Positions 53,651 through 62,543 of a stretch of 64,000 nt of DNA are shown one piece after another. The stretch covers positions 1,426,001 through 1,490,000 of the forward strand of contig NZ_FNSR01000002.1 in the NCBI RefSeq assembly GCF_900104845.1, written 5' to 3'. The translations under genes and the position numbers were made by a program. Numbering within the stretch: position 1 is the first letter of the stretch; every line of letters begins with the position of its first letter. Source of the stretch: Paraburkholderia caballeronis. GTDB taxonomy: Bacteria > Pseudomonadota > Gammaproteobacteria > Burkholderiales > Burkholderiaceae. The notes beneath the pieces are model-generated. The model was given only the letters and a program-made list of their open reading frames with translations, had not been told where the DNA came from and searched no databases.

Positions 53651-53828
53651 ACACAAAAAAGCAAGGCTGCGGACCCCCACGAAACTACAAGTACACGGAT
53701 GAACGAACGTCTTTCCAGAGACGGTCGTGGGGACGTTTCGCCGCTGCAAACCTGATTGACGGCTGGCGGAACGTGGCGATGCCGCACGAGGCGGTATCGG
53801 GCCGCGGCCGATTCGGAGGAGACAACAA

Positions 53829-55085
53829 ATGAGCAGTCGCCCGGACACCCTGCGCACGGACGCTACGGGTTCCGCACAGGCCCGCGCGGGATACCGATGG
53901 GTCGCTGTGCTTCTTGGCTGGATCGCACTCGATTTCACGATGATCGACCGGCTCGCGTGGGGCTCGGTCGCAGTCGTCGCGTCGGCGTCGCTCGGTCTGC
54001 CGCTGATGGCGCTCGGCGTATTCGTCACCGCGTTCTTCTGCGGATATGTCGTCGCGAACGGCCTCGGCGGTTTCCTGACCGACAAGGTCGGCAGCCGCGT
54101 GATGCTGGCCGGCACGATGGTCGCGCTCGGCTTCGCGACTTTCGGCTTCAGCATGACGCCGGGCATCGCGGCCGGCATCGCATTGCAGGCGCTGATGGGC
54201 CTCGCCGCGGGCGGGGACGTCGCGGCCGCGGTCAAGCTCATCACCGCATGGTTCGACGTGAAGGACCGCGGCAAGGCGATCGGCTTCCTGCTGACCGCAC
54301 TGCCTTGCAGCGTGATGATCACCAACGCGCTCGTGCCGCTGCTGATGCACAGTCTCGGCTGGCAGGCGGTCTATCAGATCCTGGGCGTCGGCACCGCCGC
54401 GTTCGGCCTGGTCTGCTTCTGGGCGGTGCGCGACGCGCCGGTTCGCGCGGTCGCGCAGCGCGCCGGCAAGGTGCGTCTCGGGCCGCTGCTGCGTCATCCG
54501 CAGTATCTGCTGCTGCTCGTCGCCGGCTTCGGCGGCTACTGGGGCATGTGGGGCTTCACGTTCCTCGTCAATGCGCTGATGGTCAAGCGGTATGGGCTGT
54601 CGCCGGCGGCGGCCGGCGCGATCGTCGTGTGGTTCGGCGCGACGTCGCTGATCTCGAAGCCGGTCGTCGGCTACCTGTCCGACGCGCTCGGCGGCGTCCG
54701 CAAGTCGATCATGCTCGTGATCATGGTGATCTTCGGTGTGTTGACGGTCACGTTCGGCTTCCTTGACGGCACACGCCAACTGACGATCGGCGCGGCCGCG
54801 CTCGGCTTCGTGTCGCTCGCGTGGTCGCCGCTGATGACGGCGACCGTCGCCGAGGCGGGCGGCAAGCGCGGCGCCGGGTTGTCCACCGGCATCGCGAACG
54901 GCCTCTGGCAGTTCGCCGGAGTCTGGTCGCCGGCCGCCGCCGGGCTCGTCTTCCAGTGGACGCACGCGTTCCATGCGCCGTTCTATCTGCTTGCGGCCGG
55001 CCCGATCGTTTCGGCGATCGCGCTGCTGTGGGTGAGGGACGGCGCGTCGATCGACGAAGCTGATCCGGTCGACCCGCGCGCCTGA
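53829..55085 (+). CDS. MFS transporter
   Basis: 418 residues with about twelve membrane helices. The MFS motif A-like loop is NGLGGFLTDKVGSRVML (about 77-93). GGDVAAAVKLITAWFDVKDRGKAIG follows the pattern of anion/organic-acid symporters (ACS/NarK-like). GGAGGAGA is the ribosome site. It lies downstream of the dioxygenase genes and before a porin gene, so it probably imports the aromatic acid that they oxidise. The exact substrate is unknown. Confidence 0.88.
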   Translation: MSSRPDTLRTDATGSAQARAGYRWVAVLLGWIALDFTMIDRLAWGSVAVVASASLGLPLMALGVFVTAFFCGYVVANGLGGFLTDKVGSRVMLAGTMVALGFATFGFSMTPGIAAGIALQALMGLAAGGDVAAAVKLITAWFDVKDRGKAIGFLLTALPCSVMITNALVPLLMHSLGWQAVYQILGVGTAAFGLVCFWAVRDAPVRAVAQRAGKVRLGPLLRHPQYLLLLVAGFGGYWGMWGFTFLVNALMVKRYGLSPAAAGAIVVWFGATSLISKPVVGYLSDALGGVRKSIMLVIMVIFGVLTVTFGFLDGTRQLTIGAAALGFVSLAWSPLMTATVAEAGGKRGAGLSTGIANGLWQFAGVWSPAAAGLVFQWTHAFHAPFYLLAAGPIVSAIALLWVRDGASIDEADPVDPRA

Positions 55086-55282
55086 CGACGTGACGGCCGC
55101 GCGGCAACGACGCGCGGCCATCACGCGAGCCACGCGGCGCACCAGCTGCCCCTCGCATCACCCCGCATCACCCACCTCGTGGAACGACGGACCACGCCCG
55201 CTCGCCGGACGGGCGGCGGGGTCTCGTCGTGTCCGCGCGAACACAGAAAAGCAGCTTTATCGCCATAAACGGAGGAGATTCC

Positions 55283-56419
55283 ATGAAAGCAAAACACGTT
55301 GCGCTGCTGGCGCTGGCCACGTCGGCCGGGTCGGCTTATGCGCAAAGCTCGGTCACGCTGTACGGGTTCGTCGACGAGGGGCTCGTATACACGAACAACC
55401 AGCGGGGCGGGTCGACGGTGCAGACGATCACCGGACAGAACAACACCAGCCGGTTCGGCCTGCAGGGCGCGGAGGACCTCGGCGGCGGCACGAAGGCGAT
55501 CTTCAAACTGGAGAACGGCTTCGATCCGAGCACCGGCAAGTTCCTGCAAGGCGGACGGCTGTTCGGCCGCGAGGCGTGGGTCGGCATCTCCAGCGGCTAC
55601 GGCACCGTGACGCTCGGCCGGCAATACGAGCCGGTGTACGACTTCGTCGGCACGAAGTCGGCGGTCCACGAATGGAGCTGGTTCGGCACGCACCCGGGCG
55701 ACTTCGACAACATGAACTCGACCGCGCGGGTCAACAACGCGATCAAGTACGCGAGCCCGGCATTTTCCGGCTTCCGCGTCGAAGGCGTGTTCGCGCCTGG
55801 CGGCACGGCGGGCAACTTCGGCACGAACCGCGTCTACAGCGTCGGCGCGAACTATGCGCACGGGCCGTTCTCGGCCGCCGTCGCGTTCCTCAACCTGAAC
55901 AATCCGTCCGAGTCCGGTTACGACGGCACGGTGACGCCCGGTGTATCCGGCTACACGTCGCCGGTCACGAGTCCGGTCTATAGCGGCTACGCGTCGGCCC
56001 GCGCGGTGCACGTGCTCGCGACCGGCGGCGCCTACGAGCTGGGGCACGCGACGTTCGGGCTCGTCTACACCAACACGCGCTTCATGGACGTGCTGCCGAC
56101 GGCGACCACGCCGTTTCGCGGCGGCAGCGTTACGTTCAACAGCTACGAGGCGAACGTGCGCTATGACCTGACGCCGGTGTGGCGCTTCGCGATGTCGTAC
56201 GACTATACGGACGCGCAGTCCGCGCACTACGGTCAGTTCGACGTCGGCGCCGACTACGTGCTGACGAAGCGCACGGACCTGAACTTCGTGACCGTGTGGC
56301 AGCACGCGAGCGGCATCGACTCGACGGGCAAGCCGGCGGTCGCGGCGATCTCGTCGATCGGGCCGTCCACGACGCCGAACCAGGTCGCGCTCCGGTTCTC
56401 GCTGCGGCATCGTTTCTGA
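55283..56419 (+). CDS. Burkholderia-type outer-membrane porin
   Basis: 378 residues, signal peptide ending SAYAQSS (about 20). Typical porin_4 features: SVTLYGFVDEGLVYTNNQ, SRFGLQGAEDLGGGTKAIFKLENGF, a long run of alternating strands and a terminal Phe (FSLRHRF). GGAGGAG lies before the ATG. In a line with the dioxygenase and two MFS genes, it probably is the outer-membrane entry for the same substrate. It is clearly a different gene from the island porin at 18889. Confidence 0.93.
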   Translation: MKAKHVALLALATSAGSAYAQSSVTLYGFVDEGLVYTNNQRGGSTVQTITGQNNTSRFGLQGAEDLGGGTKAIFKLENGFDPSTGKFLQGGRLFGREAWVGISSGYGTVTLGRQYEPVYDFVGTKSAVHEWSWFGTHPGDFDNMNSTARVNNAIKYASPAFSGFRVEGVFAPGGTAGNFGTNRVYSVGANYAHGPFSAAVAFLNLNNPSESGYDGTVTPGVSGYTSPVTSPVYSGYASARAVHVLATGGAYELGHATFGLVYTNTRFMDVLPTATTPFRGGSVTFNSYEANVRYDLTPVWRFAMSYDYTDAQSAHYGQFDVGADYVLTKRTDLNFVTVWQHASGIDSTGKPAVAAISSIGPSTTPNQVALRFSLRHRF

Positions 56420-56498
56420 CGATGCAGGTCCGGGCGCGCGCGGATGCGCGCCCGGTTTACTCCCACCCGACTCCTCAACGCATGCACCCGCCGATACG

Positions 56499-57902
56499 AT
56501 GAAAACGAAAGCCAGTTCTTTTGCGCTATCGCTGATCGTCGGCGCGGCGTTTTTCATGGAGCAACTGGACTCCACGATCATCGCGCCCGCGGTGCCGGAG
56601 ATCGCCCGATCGTTGCGCGTCAGTCCGTTGAGCCTCGATCTCAGCATGACGGTCTATCTGCTGTGCAGCGTCGTGTTCATTCCGGTCAGCGGCATCCTGG
56701 CCGGCCGCTACGGAACGCGGACGATCTTCCGCGCGGCGCTGCTGCTGTTCGTCGCCAGCTCCGCGCTGTGCGGGTTCGCCGGCAGCATGGGGGTGCTCGT
56801 CGCGGCGCGCGCGGTGCAGGGCTTCAGCGGCGCGCTGATGGTGCCGGTCGGCCGCATTGCGATCGTGCGCACGACGCCGCGCGCCGCGCTCGTCGACGCG
56901 CTCGCGTGGATGATCACGCCCGCGATGCTTGGGCCGCTGCTGGGTCCGCCGCTCGGCGGGGTGATCTCGACGATCGTGTCGTGGCGCTGGATCTTCTGGC
57001 TGAACGTGCCGATCGGACTCGCGGGTTATGCGCTGGCGAAGCGGCTGATGCCGCAAGTGGTCGATCGCGACGAAACGCGTGTCGCGGTTCAAGAATGGCT
57101 GAGCCTGAGCGTCGCGCTCACGGCGCTGATCGCGCTGCTCGAACTGGTTCGCCGCCCCACGCTGCCGGTTTCGCTAGTCGCGCTGGCGGTCGTCGTCCTT
57201 GCCGGGGCGGCGTGGCTATACGCGCGGGCCGCGCGGCGCAGCGCCGTGCCGCTGCTCGACTTCGGGCTGTTGAAGGTCGAAACGTTTCGCGTCTCGTTCG
57301 TCGCCGGCAGCCTCGTGCGGGTCGGTTATGGCGCGGTGCCGTTCCTGCTTCCGCTGATGCTTCAGGTCGGGCTTGGATTCAGCGCGATCGGCAGCGGCGC
57401 GGTGATGCTGGTCAGCGGCGCCGTCGCATTGGTGACCAAGACGCAGACCACGACATTGCTGCGGCGCTTCGGCTTCCGGTCGGTGCTGATCGTCAACGGG
57501 CTGCTTTGCGCGGTTGCGTTGATCGTCTGCGCGGCGTTTCGCTCGGGCTGGGGCATCGGCGCGATCGCGGGCGTCGTGGCGGCGGGTGGATTCGCACGCT
57601 CGGTCCAGTTCAACGCGCTGGCTGCGATCGCGTATGCGGATCTTCCGCCGCACAAGGTGTCGCCGGCCACGACGCTCAATACCGCCGCACAGCAACTGGC
57701 CGTGATGGTCGGCATCTCGGTCGCGGTGATGGTGGTGGACTTTTCCAGCCGTCTTGCGTCGCGCGCGCAGCCCGCCGCCGGCGACTTCGCGTCTGCGTTC
57801 ATGCTGGTCGGCGTCGTCGCGTTGCTGGCCGTGCCGTTCTGCTGGTGGCTCAGTTCGCACGCGGGGCTCGAACTCAGCGGGCGGTCGTCGCGGTCGCAGT
57901 GA
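56499..57902 (+). CDS. MFS transporter, DHA2 (EmrB-like) type
   Basis: 467 residues with about fourteen helices. Characteristic segments: FFMEQLDSTIIAPAVPEIARSL (motif D1 region), VPVSGILAGRYGTRTIFRAAL-like motif A, and GPPLGGVISTIVSWRWIFWLNVPIG (motif C of exporters). DHA2 proteins usually export drugs or toxic compounds by proton antiport, so it may clear toxic aromatic intermediates. It follows the porin by 79 bases. Confidence 0.9.
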   Translation: MKTKASSFALSLIVGAAFFMEQLDSTIIAPAVPEIARSLRVSPLSLDLSMTVYLLCSVVFIPVSGILAGRYGTRTIFRAALLLFVASSALCGFAGSMGVLVAARAVQGFSGALMVPVGRIAIVRTTPRAALVDALAWMITPAMLGPLLGPPLGGVISTIVSWRWIFWLNVPIGLAGYALAKRLMPQVVDRDETRVAVQEWLSLSVALTALIALLELVRRPTLPVSLVALAVVVLAGAAWLYARAARRSAVPLLDFGLLKVETFRVSFVAGSLVRVGYGAVPFLLPLMLQVGLGFSAIGSGAVMLVSGAVALVTKTQTTTLLRRFGFRSVLIVNGLLCAVALIVCAAFRSGWGIGAIAGVVAAGGFARSVQFNALAAIAYADLPPHKVSPATTLNTAAQQLAVMVGISVAVMVVDFSSRLASRAQPAAGDFASAFMLVGVVALLAVPFCWWLSSHAGLELSGRSSRSQ

Positions 57903-58129
57903 TGCGTCGTTCGAAAAGCCCGCTATTTACCACGAATGCCGCCCTTAATAGTGACAGTTTCAGTAACGGTTTCTTGCGCGCGAGGCGGCTGACGTAACGG
58001 CCGCGAGTCCGGATAATGCACGGCGTGACGGATCTAGCTCTGGCTGGAGCGATGCCGAACTCCTCATTCGGTGATCCGTCATTCTTCCCCCTCACGCTTT
58101 ATCCAATCCACTTCTTCCTGTCGTTCCGC

Positions 58130-58876
58130 TCATAACGCCTTGCCGATGCGATGCGCCATCTCGACGATCGCGATCGCAATGCGCTTCTCGCGTTTCGCGT
58201 CGATCCGTTCGAGCGGCAGGCTCGTGCTGACCGCCACGCGCTTGCCGAGCGCGGTCACGCCGACGAACGCCGCGAAGCACGTGAGTCCCGCGCTCACTTC
58301 CTCGCGCTCGTGCGCGAGGCCCGAGCGGCGGATCGCGGCGAGCGCGTCCAGCAGGTCCGCGCGCCGCGTGACGGTCCGGCTGGTCACCGGCGCGAGGCGC
58401 TTCGGCAGCAGCGCGCACACTTCGTCGTCGGTCATGCTCGCGAGCAGCGCCTTGCCGAGCGCGCAGCAATGCGCGGGCAGCCGCGAGCCGAGATCGGACA
58501 CGAGCCGCACCGGTCGCGCCGCATCCTCGCGCGCGATGTAGACGACCTGCTCGCCGTCGAGCACCGCAAGCTGCGCAACCTCGTTGTGCGCGGCGACGAA
58601 CGATGCCGCCTCCTTGCGGAAAATCTCCTGCAGCCGGTCGTGCCGCACATACGCGCTGCCGAGTTCGAACAGCGTGAGCCCGATGATGTAGCCGTCCGGC
58701 CGCTTCTCGATCCAGTGCCGGCGCTCCAGCGAATCGAGCATCAGGTAGAGCGTGCTGCGCGACAGCCCGGTGGCGTCGGCGAGCGCGGCCGGTTTCACGG
58801 GCGCGCTCGCGCGCGACAGCACGTCGAGGATGTCGTGGATGCGCTTCAGCGCGGGGACTTCGTACGGAGCGTTCAT
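58130..58876 (-). CDS. IclR-family regulator of the xylX-like operon
   Basis: 248 residues from the ATG at 58876 (an upstream form with 27 more residues overlaps the operator and is less likely). Winged HTH: ALKRIHDILDVLSRASAPVKPAALADATGLSRSTLYLMLDSLERRHWIE. Effector domain: LGSRLPAHCCALGKALLASM and REEVSAGLTCFAAFVG. It diverges from the sugar-acid genes with a palindromic operator between them. Confidence 0.92.
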   Translation of the reverse strand: MNAPYEVPALKRIHDILDVLSRASAPVKPAALADATGLSRSTLYLMLDSLERRHWIEKRPDGYIIGLTLFELGSAYVRHDRLQEIFRKEAASFVAAHNEVAQLAVLDGEQVVYIAREDAARPVRLVSDLGSRLPAHCCALGKALLASMTDDEVCALLPKRLAPVTSRTVTRRADLLDALAAIRRSGLAHEREEVSAGLTCFAAFVGVTALGKRVAVSTSLPLERIDAKREKRIAIAIVEMAHRIGKAL

Positions 58877-58920
58877 TGGATCGATGAGTGTCGAGGCGGC
58901 GCGGCCGGCGGGTCGGTGCT

Positions 58921-58954
58921 TCCAACAGGTTGGAAATAGTAACACCAGGTTGGA
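58921..58954. promoter_or_regulatory. Probable IclR operator
   Basis: Palindrome TCCAAC-AG-GTTGGA (58921-58934) followed by a second half-site-like ACCAGGTTGGAC (58943-58954). It lies between the divergent IclR and xylX-like genes and fits a repressor of the 59015-61707 operon. Confidence 0.78.
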
Positions 58955-59014
58955 CAACGGCCGGGGCGGCTCCTACGATGATGCACCTTCATCTCACCGA
59001 ACCCGGACCTTTCC

Positions 59015-60205
59015 ATGGCCAACATTCCCGCTTCCGCCTGCCTGCCCGTCGATGTCGCCGATGCGTTGCTCGTGGGCCGCGTATGGCGCCGCGACGGCGC
59101 GCACGAAGGCCCGAGCGTCGTCGCCGTGCGCGGCGGCCACGCATTCGACATCACCGGCACGGTGCCGACCACGGCCGATCTGTTCGATCGCGACGACGCG
59201 GTCGAGATCGTGCGCAGCGCGCCCGGCGACGCGCTCGGCCCGGTCGAGGCGCTCGTCGCCGCGAGCGCGGCCGGCGCGCCCGACGACGCGCCAGTGCGCC
59301 TGCTCGCGCCGTGCGACGTGCAGGCGATCAAGGCGTGCGGCGTCACGTTCGCGGTGAGCCTGATCGAACGCGTGATCGAGGAGCAGGCGGGCGGCGATCC
59401 GGCGAAGGCGCGCGAGGTGCGCGAGACGATCACCGGCGTGATCGGCGCGGACCTGTCGAAGATCGAGCCGGGCTCGGATGCCGCGATGCGGCTGAAGACC
59501 GAACTGCAACGCCGCGGAGCGTGGTCGCAGTACCTCGAAGTCGGCATCGGCCCGGACGCGGAAGTGTTCTCGAAGTCGCAGCCGATGTCGTCGGTCGGCT
59601 TCGGCGCGGACATCGGCCTGTTGCCCGCGTCGGTCTGGAACAATCCCGAGCCGGAAATCGTGCTGGCCGTCAACGGCCGCGGCGGGATCGTCGGCGCGAC
59701 GCTCGGCAACGACGTGAACCTGCGCGACATCGAAGGCCGCTCGGCGCTGCTGCTCGGCAAGTGCAAGGACAACAACGCGTCGTGCTCGATCGGTCCGTTC
59801 GTGCGGCTGTTCGACGGGCGCTTCACGCTCGACTCGGTGCGCGACGCGAGCGTGTCGCTGCGCGTCGAGGGCGCGGACGACGGTTTCGTGCTCGACGGCG
59901 TGAGCCACATGCGCGAGATCAGCCGCGATCCGGCGGACCTCGTGGCGCAGACGCACGGCAAGCATCATCAGTATCCGGATGGGTTCATGCTGTTCCTCGG
60001 GACGATGTTCTCGCCGATTCTCGACCGCGACGCGCCCGGCGCCGGCTTCACGCACCATCTCGGCGACGTGGTGACGATCTCGGCGCCGCAACTCGGCGCG
60101 CTCGTCAACACCGTGCGGCTGTGCACGGAAATCACGCCGTGGACGTTCGGCGTGCGCGCGCTGTACGCGAACCTCGCCGCGCGCGGACTGCTGAACGCGC
60201 GTTGA
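59015..60205 (+). CDS. XylX-like FAH-family sugar-acid dehydratase
   Basis: 396 residues of the fumarylacetoacetate-hydrolase superfamily. The reading closely follows Caulobacter XylX (2-keto-3-deoxy-D-xylonate/arabinonate dehydratase): LKTELQRRGAWSQYLEVGIGPDAE-like region, WNNPEPEIVLAVNG, GNDVNLRDIEGRSALLLGKCKDNNASCSIGPF and KHHQYPDGFMLFLGTMF. XylX turns a 2-keto-3-deoxypentonate into alpha-ketoglutarate semialdehyde, which the next gene oxidises. Only these last two steps of the Weimberg-type route are in the window; earlier enzymes must be elsewhere. Controlled by the divergent IclR regulator. Confidence 0.9.
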   Translation: MANIPASACLPVDVADALLVGRVWRRDGAHEGPSVVAVRGGHAFDITGTVPTTADLFDRDDAVEIVRSAPGDALGPVEALVAASAAGAPDDAPVRLLAPCDVQAIKACGVTFAVSLIERVIEEQAGGDPAKAREVRETITGVIGADLSKIEPGSDAAMRLKTELQRRGAWSQYLEVGIGPDAEVFSKSQPMSSVGFGADIGLLPASVWNNPEPEIVLAVNGRGGIVGATLGNDVNLRDIEGRSALLLGKCKDNNASCSIGPFVRLFDGRFTLDSVRDASVSLRVEGADDGFVLDGVSHMREISRDPADLVAQTHGKHHQYPDGFMLFLGTMFSPILDRDAPGAGFTHHLGDVVTISAPQLGALVNTVRLCTEITPWTFGVRALYANLAARGLLNAR

Positions 60206-60264
60206 ACGCCGTGCCGCGCCGACGGCCACGATTCGAACGAACCCGACTTATTTGAGGCACCGAT

Positions 60265-61707
60265 ATGAGCCAGTTTGCAAATTACATCGACGGACAGTGG
60301 GTCGAGAGCGACAAGGTTTCGCGCAACGTGAACCCGTCGAATCTCGACGACGTGATCGGCGAATTCGCGCAGGCCGACGCCGCGCAGACCCATCACGCGA
60401 TCGCCGCGGCGCGCGCCGCGTTCCCGAAGTGGTCGTTGTCGACGCCGCAGCAGCGCTTCGACCTGCTCGACCGCGTCGGTACCGTGATCCTCGAACGCAA
60501 GGCCGAACTCGGCAAGCTGCTCGCGCGCGAAGAGGGCAAGACGCTGCCCGAAGCGATCGGCGAAGTCGGCCGCGCCGCGCAGATCTTCAAGTTTTTCGCG
60601 GGCGAAACGCTGCGCGTCGGCGGCGAGATCGTGCCGTCGGTGCGTCCGGGGATGACCGTCGAGATCACCCGCGAACCGCTCGGCGTGATCGGCCTCATCA
60701 CGCCGTGGAATTTCCCGATTGCGATTCCGGCATGGAAGATCGCGCCGGCGCTCGCCTACGGCAACTGCGTCGTCATCAAGCCGGCCGACCTCGTGCCGGC
60801 GTCGACGTGGGAACTGGTGCGGATCATCGCGGAAGCGGGTGCGCCGGCCGGCGTCATCAATCTCGTGATGGGGCGTGGGTCGGTCGTCGGCGAAGTGCTG
60901 GTCGAATCGCAGGGTATCGACGCGATCAGCTTCACCGGTTCGGTCGCGACCGGCCGCGCGATCGGCGCGAAGTGCGTGCAGCACGGCAAGAAGTTCCAGC
61001 TGGAGATGGGCGGCAAGAACCCGATGGTCGTGCTCGACGACGCGGACCTCGACGTCGCGGTCGAGGCGTGCGTGAACGGTTCGTTCTATTCGACCGGCCA
61101 GCGCTGCACCGCGTCGAGCCGGCTGATCGTGACCGAAGGCATCCATGACCGCTTTGTCGAGGCGGTGAAGGCGCGGCTCGCAACGATCCGCGTCGGCGAC
61201 GCGCTCGACGAGAAGACCCAGATCGGCCCGGTCGTGGACGAACGGCAACTGGAGCAGGACGAACGCTACATCGCGATCGCGCGTGAAGAAGGCGGCACCG
61301 TGTTCGGCGGCGAGCGGGTGGAGCGCGCGACGCGCGGCTTCTTCCTTGCTCCGGCGCTGGTGACGAACACGACGCCGGCGATGCGGATCAACCAGGAGGA
61401 AGTGTTCGGCCCAGTCGCGTCGGTCATCAAGGTGAAGGATTATGCCGAGGCGCTGGACGTCGCGAACGACACGCCGTTCGGTCTGTCGGCGGGCATCTGC
61501 ACGACGTCGCTGAAGTACGCGAACCACTTCAAGCGCAACGCGCAGGCGGGGATGGTGATGGTGAACACGGCGACGGCGGGCGTGGACTATCACGTGCCGT
61601 TCGGCGGTCGCAAGGGGTCGAGCTACGGTCCGCGCGAGCAAGGCAGTTACGCGCGCGAATTCTACACGACGGTGAAGACCTCATATGTGAATCCGGGCGC
61701 GGTCTAA
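60265..61707 (+). CDS. Alpha-ketoglutarate-semialdehyde dehydrogenase (ALDH family)
   Basis: 480 residues. Complete ALDH: VIGLITPWNFPIAIPAWKIAPALAYGN (coenzyme site), FTGSVATGRAIG, catalytic Glu in QLEMGGKNP and catalytic Cys in STGQRCTASSRL, then EEVFGPVASVIKV. Sequence and context (60 bases after the XylX-like gene) suggest the NAD(P)-dependent oxidation of alpha-ketoglutarate semialdehyde to alpha-ketoglutarate, the last step of oxidative pentose and sugar-acid pathways. Substrate choice is inferred from the neighbour. Confidence 0.9.
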   Translation: MSQFANYIDGQWVESDKVSRNVNPSNLDDVIGEFAQADAAQTHHAIAAARAAFPKWSLSTPQQRFDLLDRVGTVILERKAELGKLLAREEGKTLPEAIGEVGRAAQIFKFFAGETLRVGGEIVPSVRPGMTVEITREPLGVIGLITPWNFPIAIPAWKIAPALAYGNCVVIKPADLVPASTWELVRIIAEAGAPAGVINLVMGRGSVVGEVLVESQGIDAISFTGSVATGRAIGAKCVQHGKKFQLEMGGKNPMVVLDDADLDVAVEACVNGSFYSTGQRCTASSRLIVTEGIHDRFVEAVKARLATIRVGDALDEKTQIGPVVDERQLEQDERYIAIAREEGGTVFGGERVERATRGFFLAPALVTNTTPAMRINQEEVFGPVASVIKVKDYAEALDVANDTPFGLSAGICTTSLKYANHFKRNAQAGMVMVNTATAGVDYHVPFGGRKGSSYGPREQGSYAREFYTTVKTSYVNPGAV

Positions 61708-61710
61708 GCA

Positions 61711-61742
61711 CGGGCGGCGGTTCCCCAACCGCCGTTTGCCCG
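61711..61742 (+). terminator. Stem-loop after the dehydrogenase gene
   Basis: CGGGC-GGCGGTT, loop CCCC, AACCGCC-(GTTT)-GCCCG. Two stacked stems follow the stop codon by 3 bases; the T-run is short, so termination is likely but not certain. Confidence 0.65.
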
Positions 61743-61759
61743 CACCACAACATTGCGCC

Positions 61760-61797
61760 AAAAAAACGCCCGGTCCCGGATGCGTCCGGGAACCGGG
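61760..61797 (-). terminator. Rho-independent terminator, minus strand
   Basis: Stem CCCGGT-CCCGGA, loop TGCG, TCCGGG-(A)-ACCGGG, adjoining seven As on the plus strand (seven Ts for a leftward transcript). It lies 430 bases downstream of the nearest leftward gene, which already has its own terminator. Confidence 0.8.
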
Positions 61798-61957
61798 GCA
61801 GATTCAAAGCTCGCCTGTTCTCAAGAGGCAACTCAACCTTACGCTTGCCAAAATCCGCTGGCAACGCGAAAAAAAAACCTGCGTTCGAATCCGCGCGCAC
61901 GGCCTCTCCGCTCGCTTCCCACCTGACCACCCATCGGAACATGGCCCAAAAACGGCT

Positions 61958-61985
61958 AAAAAAAACCCGGCCATGACAGACCGGG
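61958..61985 (-). terminator. Weak terminator-like hairpin, minus strand
   Basis: Short stem CCCGG / CCGGG with a ten-base loop, adjoining eight As on the plus strand (T-run for leftward transcripts). The second of three such elements in this region. Confidence 0.5.
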
Positions 61986-62176
61986 CGAGTGAGAATACAC
62001 CGTGCGTTCCGGGGAACGAAACGCAGCGTCAACGTTACCTGCGGGGCGCACGCGAATCAACGCATCAGCGGTTACGCGCCATTACTTGCAATTCGCTTTC
62101 ATTCCGACCGGGTCGCCCGATGATTCGGGACCCGAACCAATTGGCCGGTCCGTTTGCCGTGGCCGCATCCGGACGC

Positions 62177-62208
62177 AAAAAAAACCGGCCTCCCCGAGGG
62201 AAGGCCGG
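62177..62208 (-). terminator. Rho-independent terminator of small secreted-protein gene
   Basis: Stem CCGGCCT / AGGCCGG with a partly paired inner loop; eight As on the plus strand give an eight-T tail for the leftward transcript. It lies about 25 bases after the stop at 62232. Confidence 0.9.
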
Positions 62209-62231
62209 CCGTTCCGTCAGCCGTCACGCGC

Positions 62232-62543
62232 TCAGTAGCGCGGCGGCGGACGATGATCGCGGTAGTGCGGCGGACCCGGATCGTGCGGGTGACGGTGCAT
62301 CCACTCGTCGTGCGCCCAGTAGCGGTGGCCATCCCAGTAGCGGTCGTTGTGCCAGCCGATCGACAGTTGCAGGCCGACCGGCATCAGATGCGCGTTGCCG
62401 TAGTCGGCCGAGTTCATGTCGGCGCGCAGCGCGAACGGCGCGGCCTGCTGCGCGGATGCGTTCGTCGCGCCGATCAGCGCGCCGCCCGCGAGCAGCGCAG
62501 CGATCAGCGTCCGCATCGGGGTAGTCCGGTTCTTCGTATTCAT
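62232..62543 (-). CDS. Small secreted His/Tyr/Trp-rich protein
   Basis: 103 residues. The signal peptide is residues about 1-31 (RTLIAALLAGGALIGATNASAQQ). After a short domain (NAHLMPVGLQLSIGWHNDRYWDG) the tail is rich in His, Tyr, Trp, Arg and Pro (HRYWAHDEWMHRHPHDPGPPHYRDHRPPPRY, read in pieces), like other small exported proteins of Burkholderiaceae. Such tails may bind metals or cell-wall material, but no function is known. Strong AGGAGG ribosome site; its own terminator follows. Confidence 0.82.
   Translation of the reverse strand: MNTKNRTTPMRTLIAALLAGGALIGATNASAQQAAPFALRADMNSADYGNAHLMPVGLQLSIGWHNDRYWDGHRYWAHDEWMHRHPHDPGPPHYRDHRPPPRY

Larger units (their letters stand above)
53394..53828. 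other. Intergenic region with REP-like hairpins
   Basis: About 435 bases. Contains a two-copy 49-bp tandem repeat with hairpins (53483-53580), a GC-rich hairpin (53630-53650), and the ribosome site and promoter region of the MFS gene. No coding frame is supported. Confidence 0.65.
61708..62231. other. Intergenic region with several hairpins
   Basis: About 520 bases with three hairpins next to A-runs (terminators for the minus strand at 61760-61797, 61958-61985 and 62177-62208), one hairpin after the dehydrogenase gene (61711-61742), and a further nine-A run at 61869-61877. No protein-coding frame is supported. May contain small minus-strand RNAs. Confidence 0.6.

Noticed and set aside
61868..61900. 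TTCGAAT sequence resembling a tRNA T-loop
   Set aside because: The flanking five bases do not pair with each other and there is no acceptor, D or anticodon arm around it.
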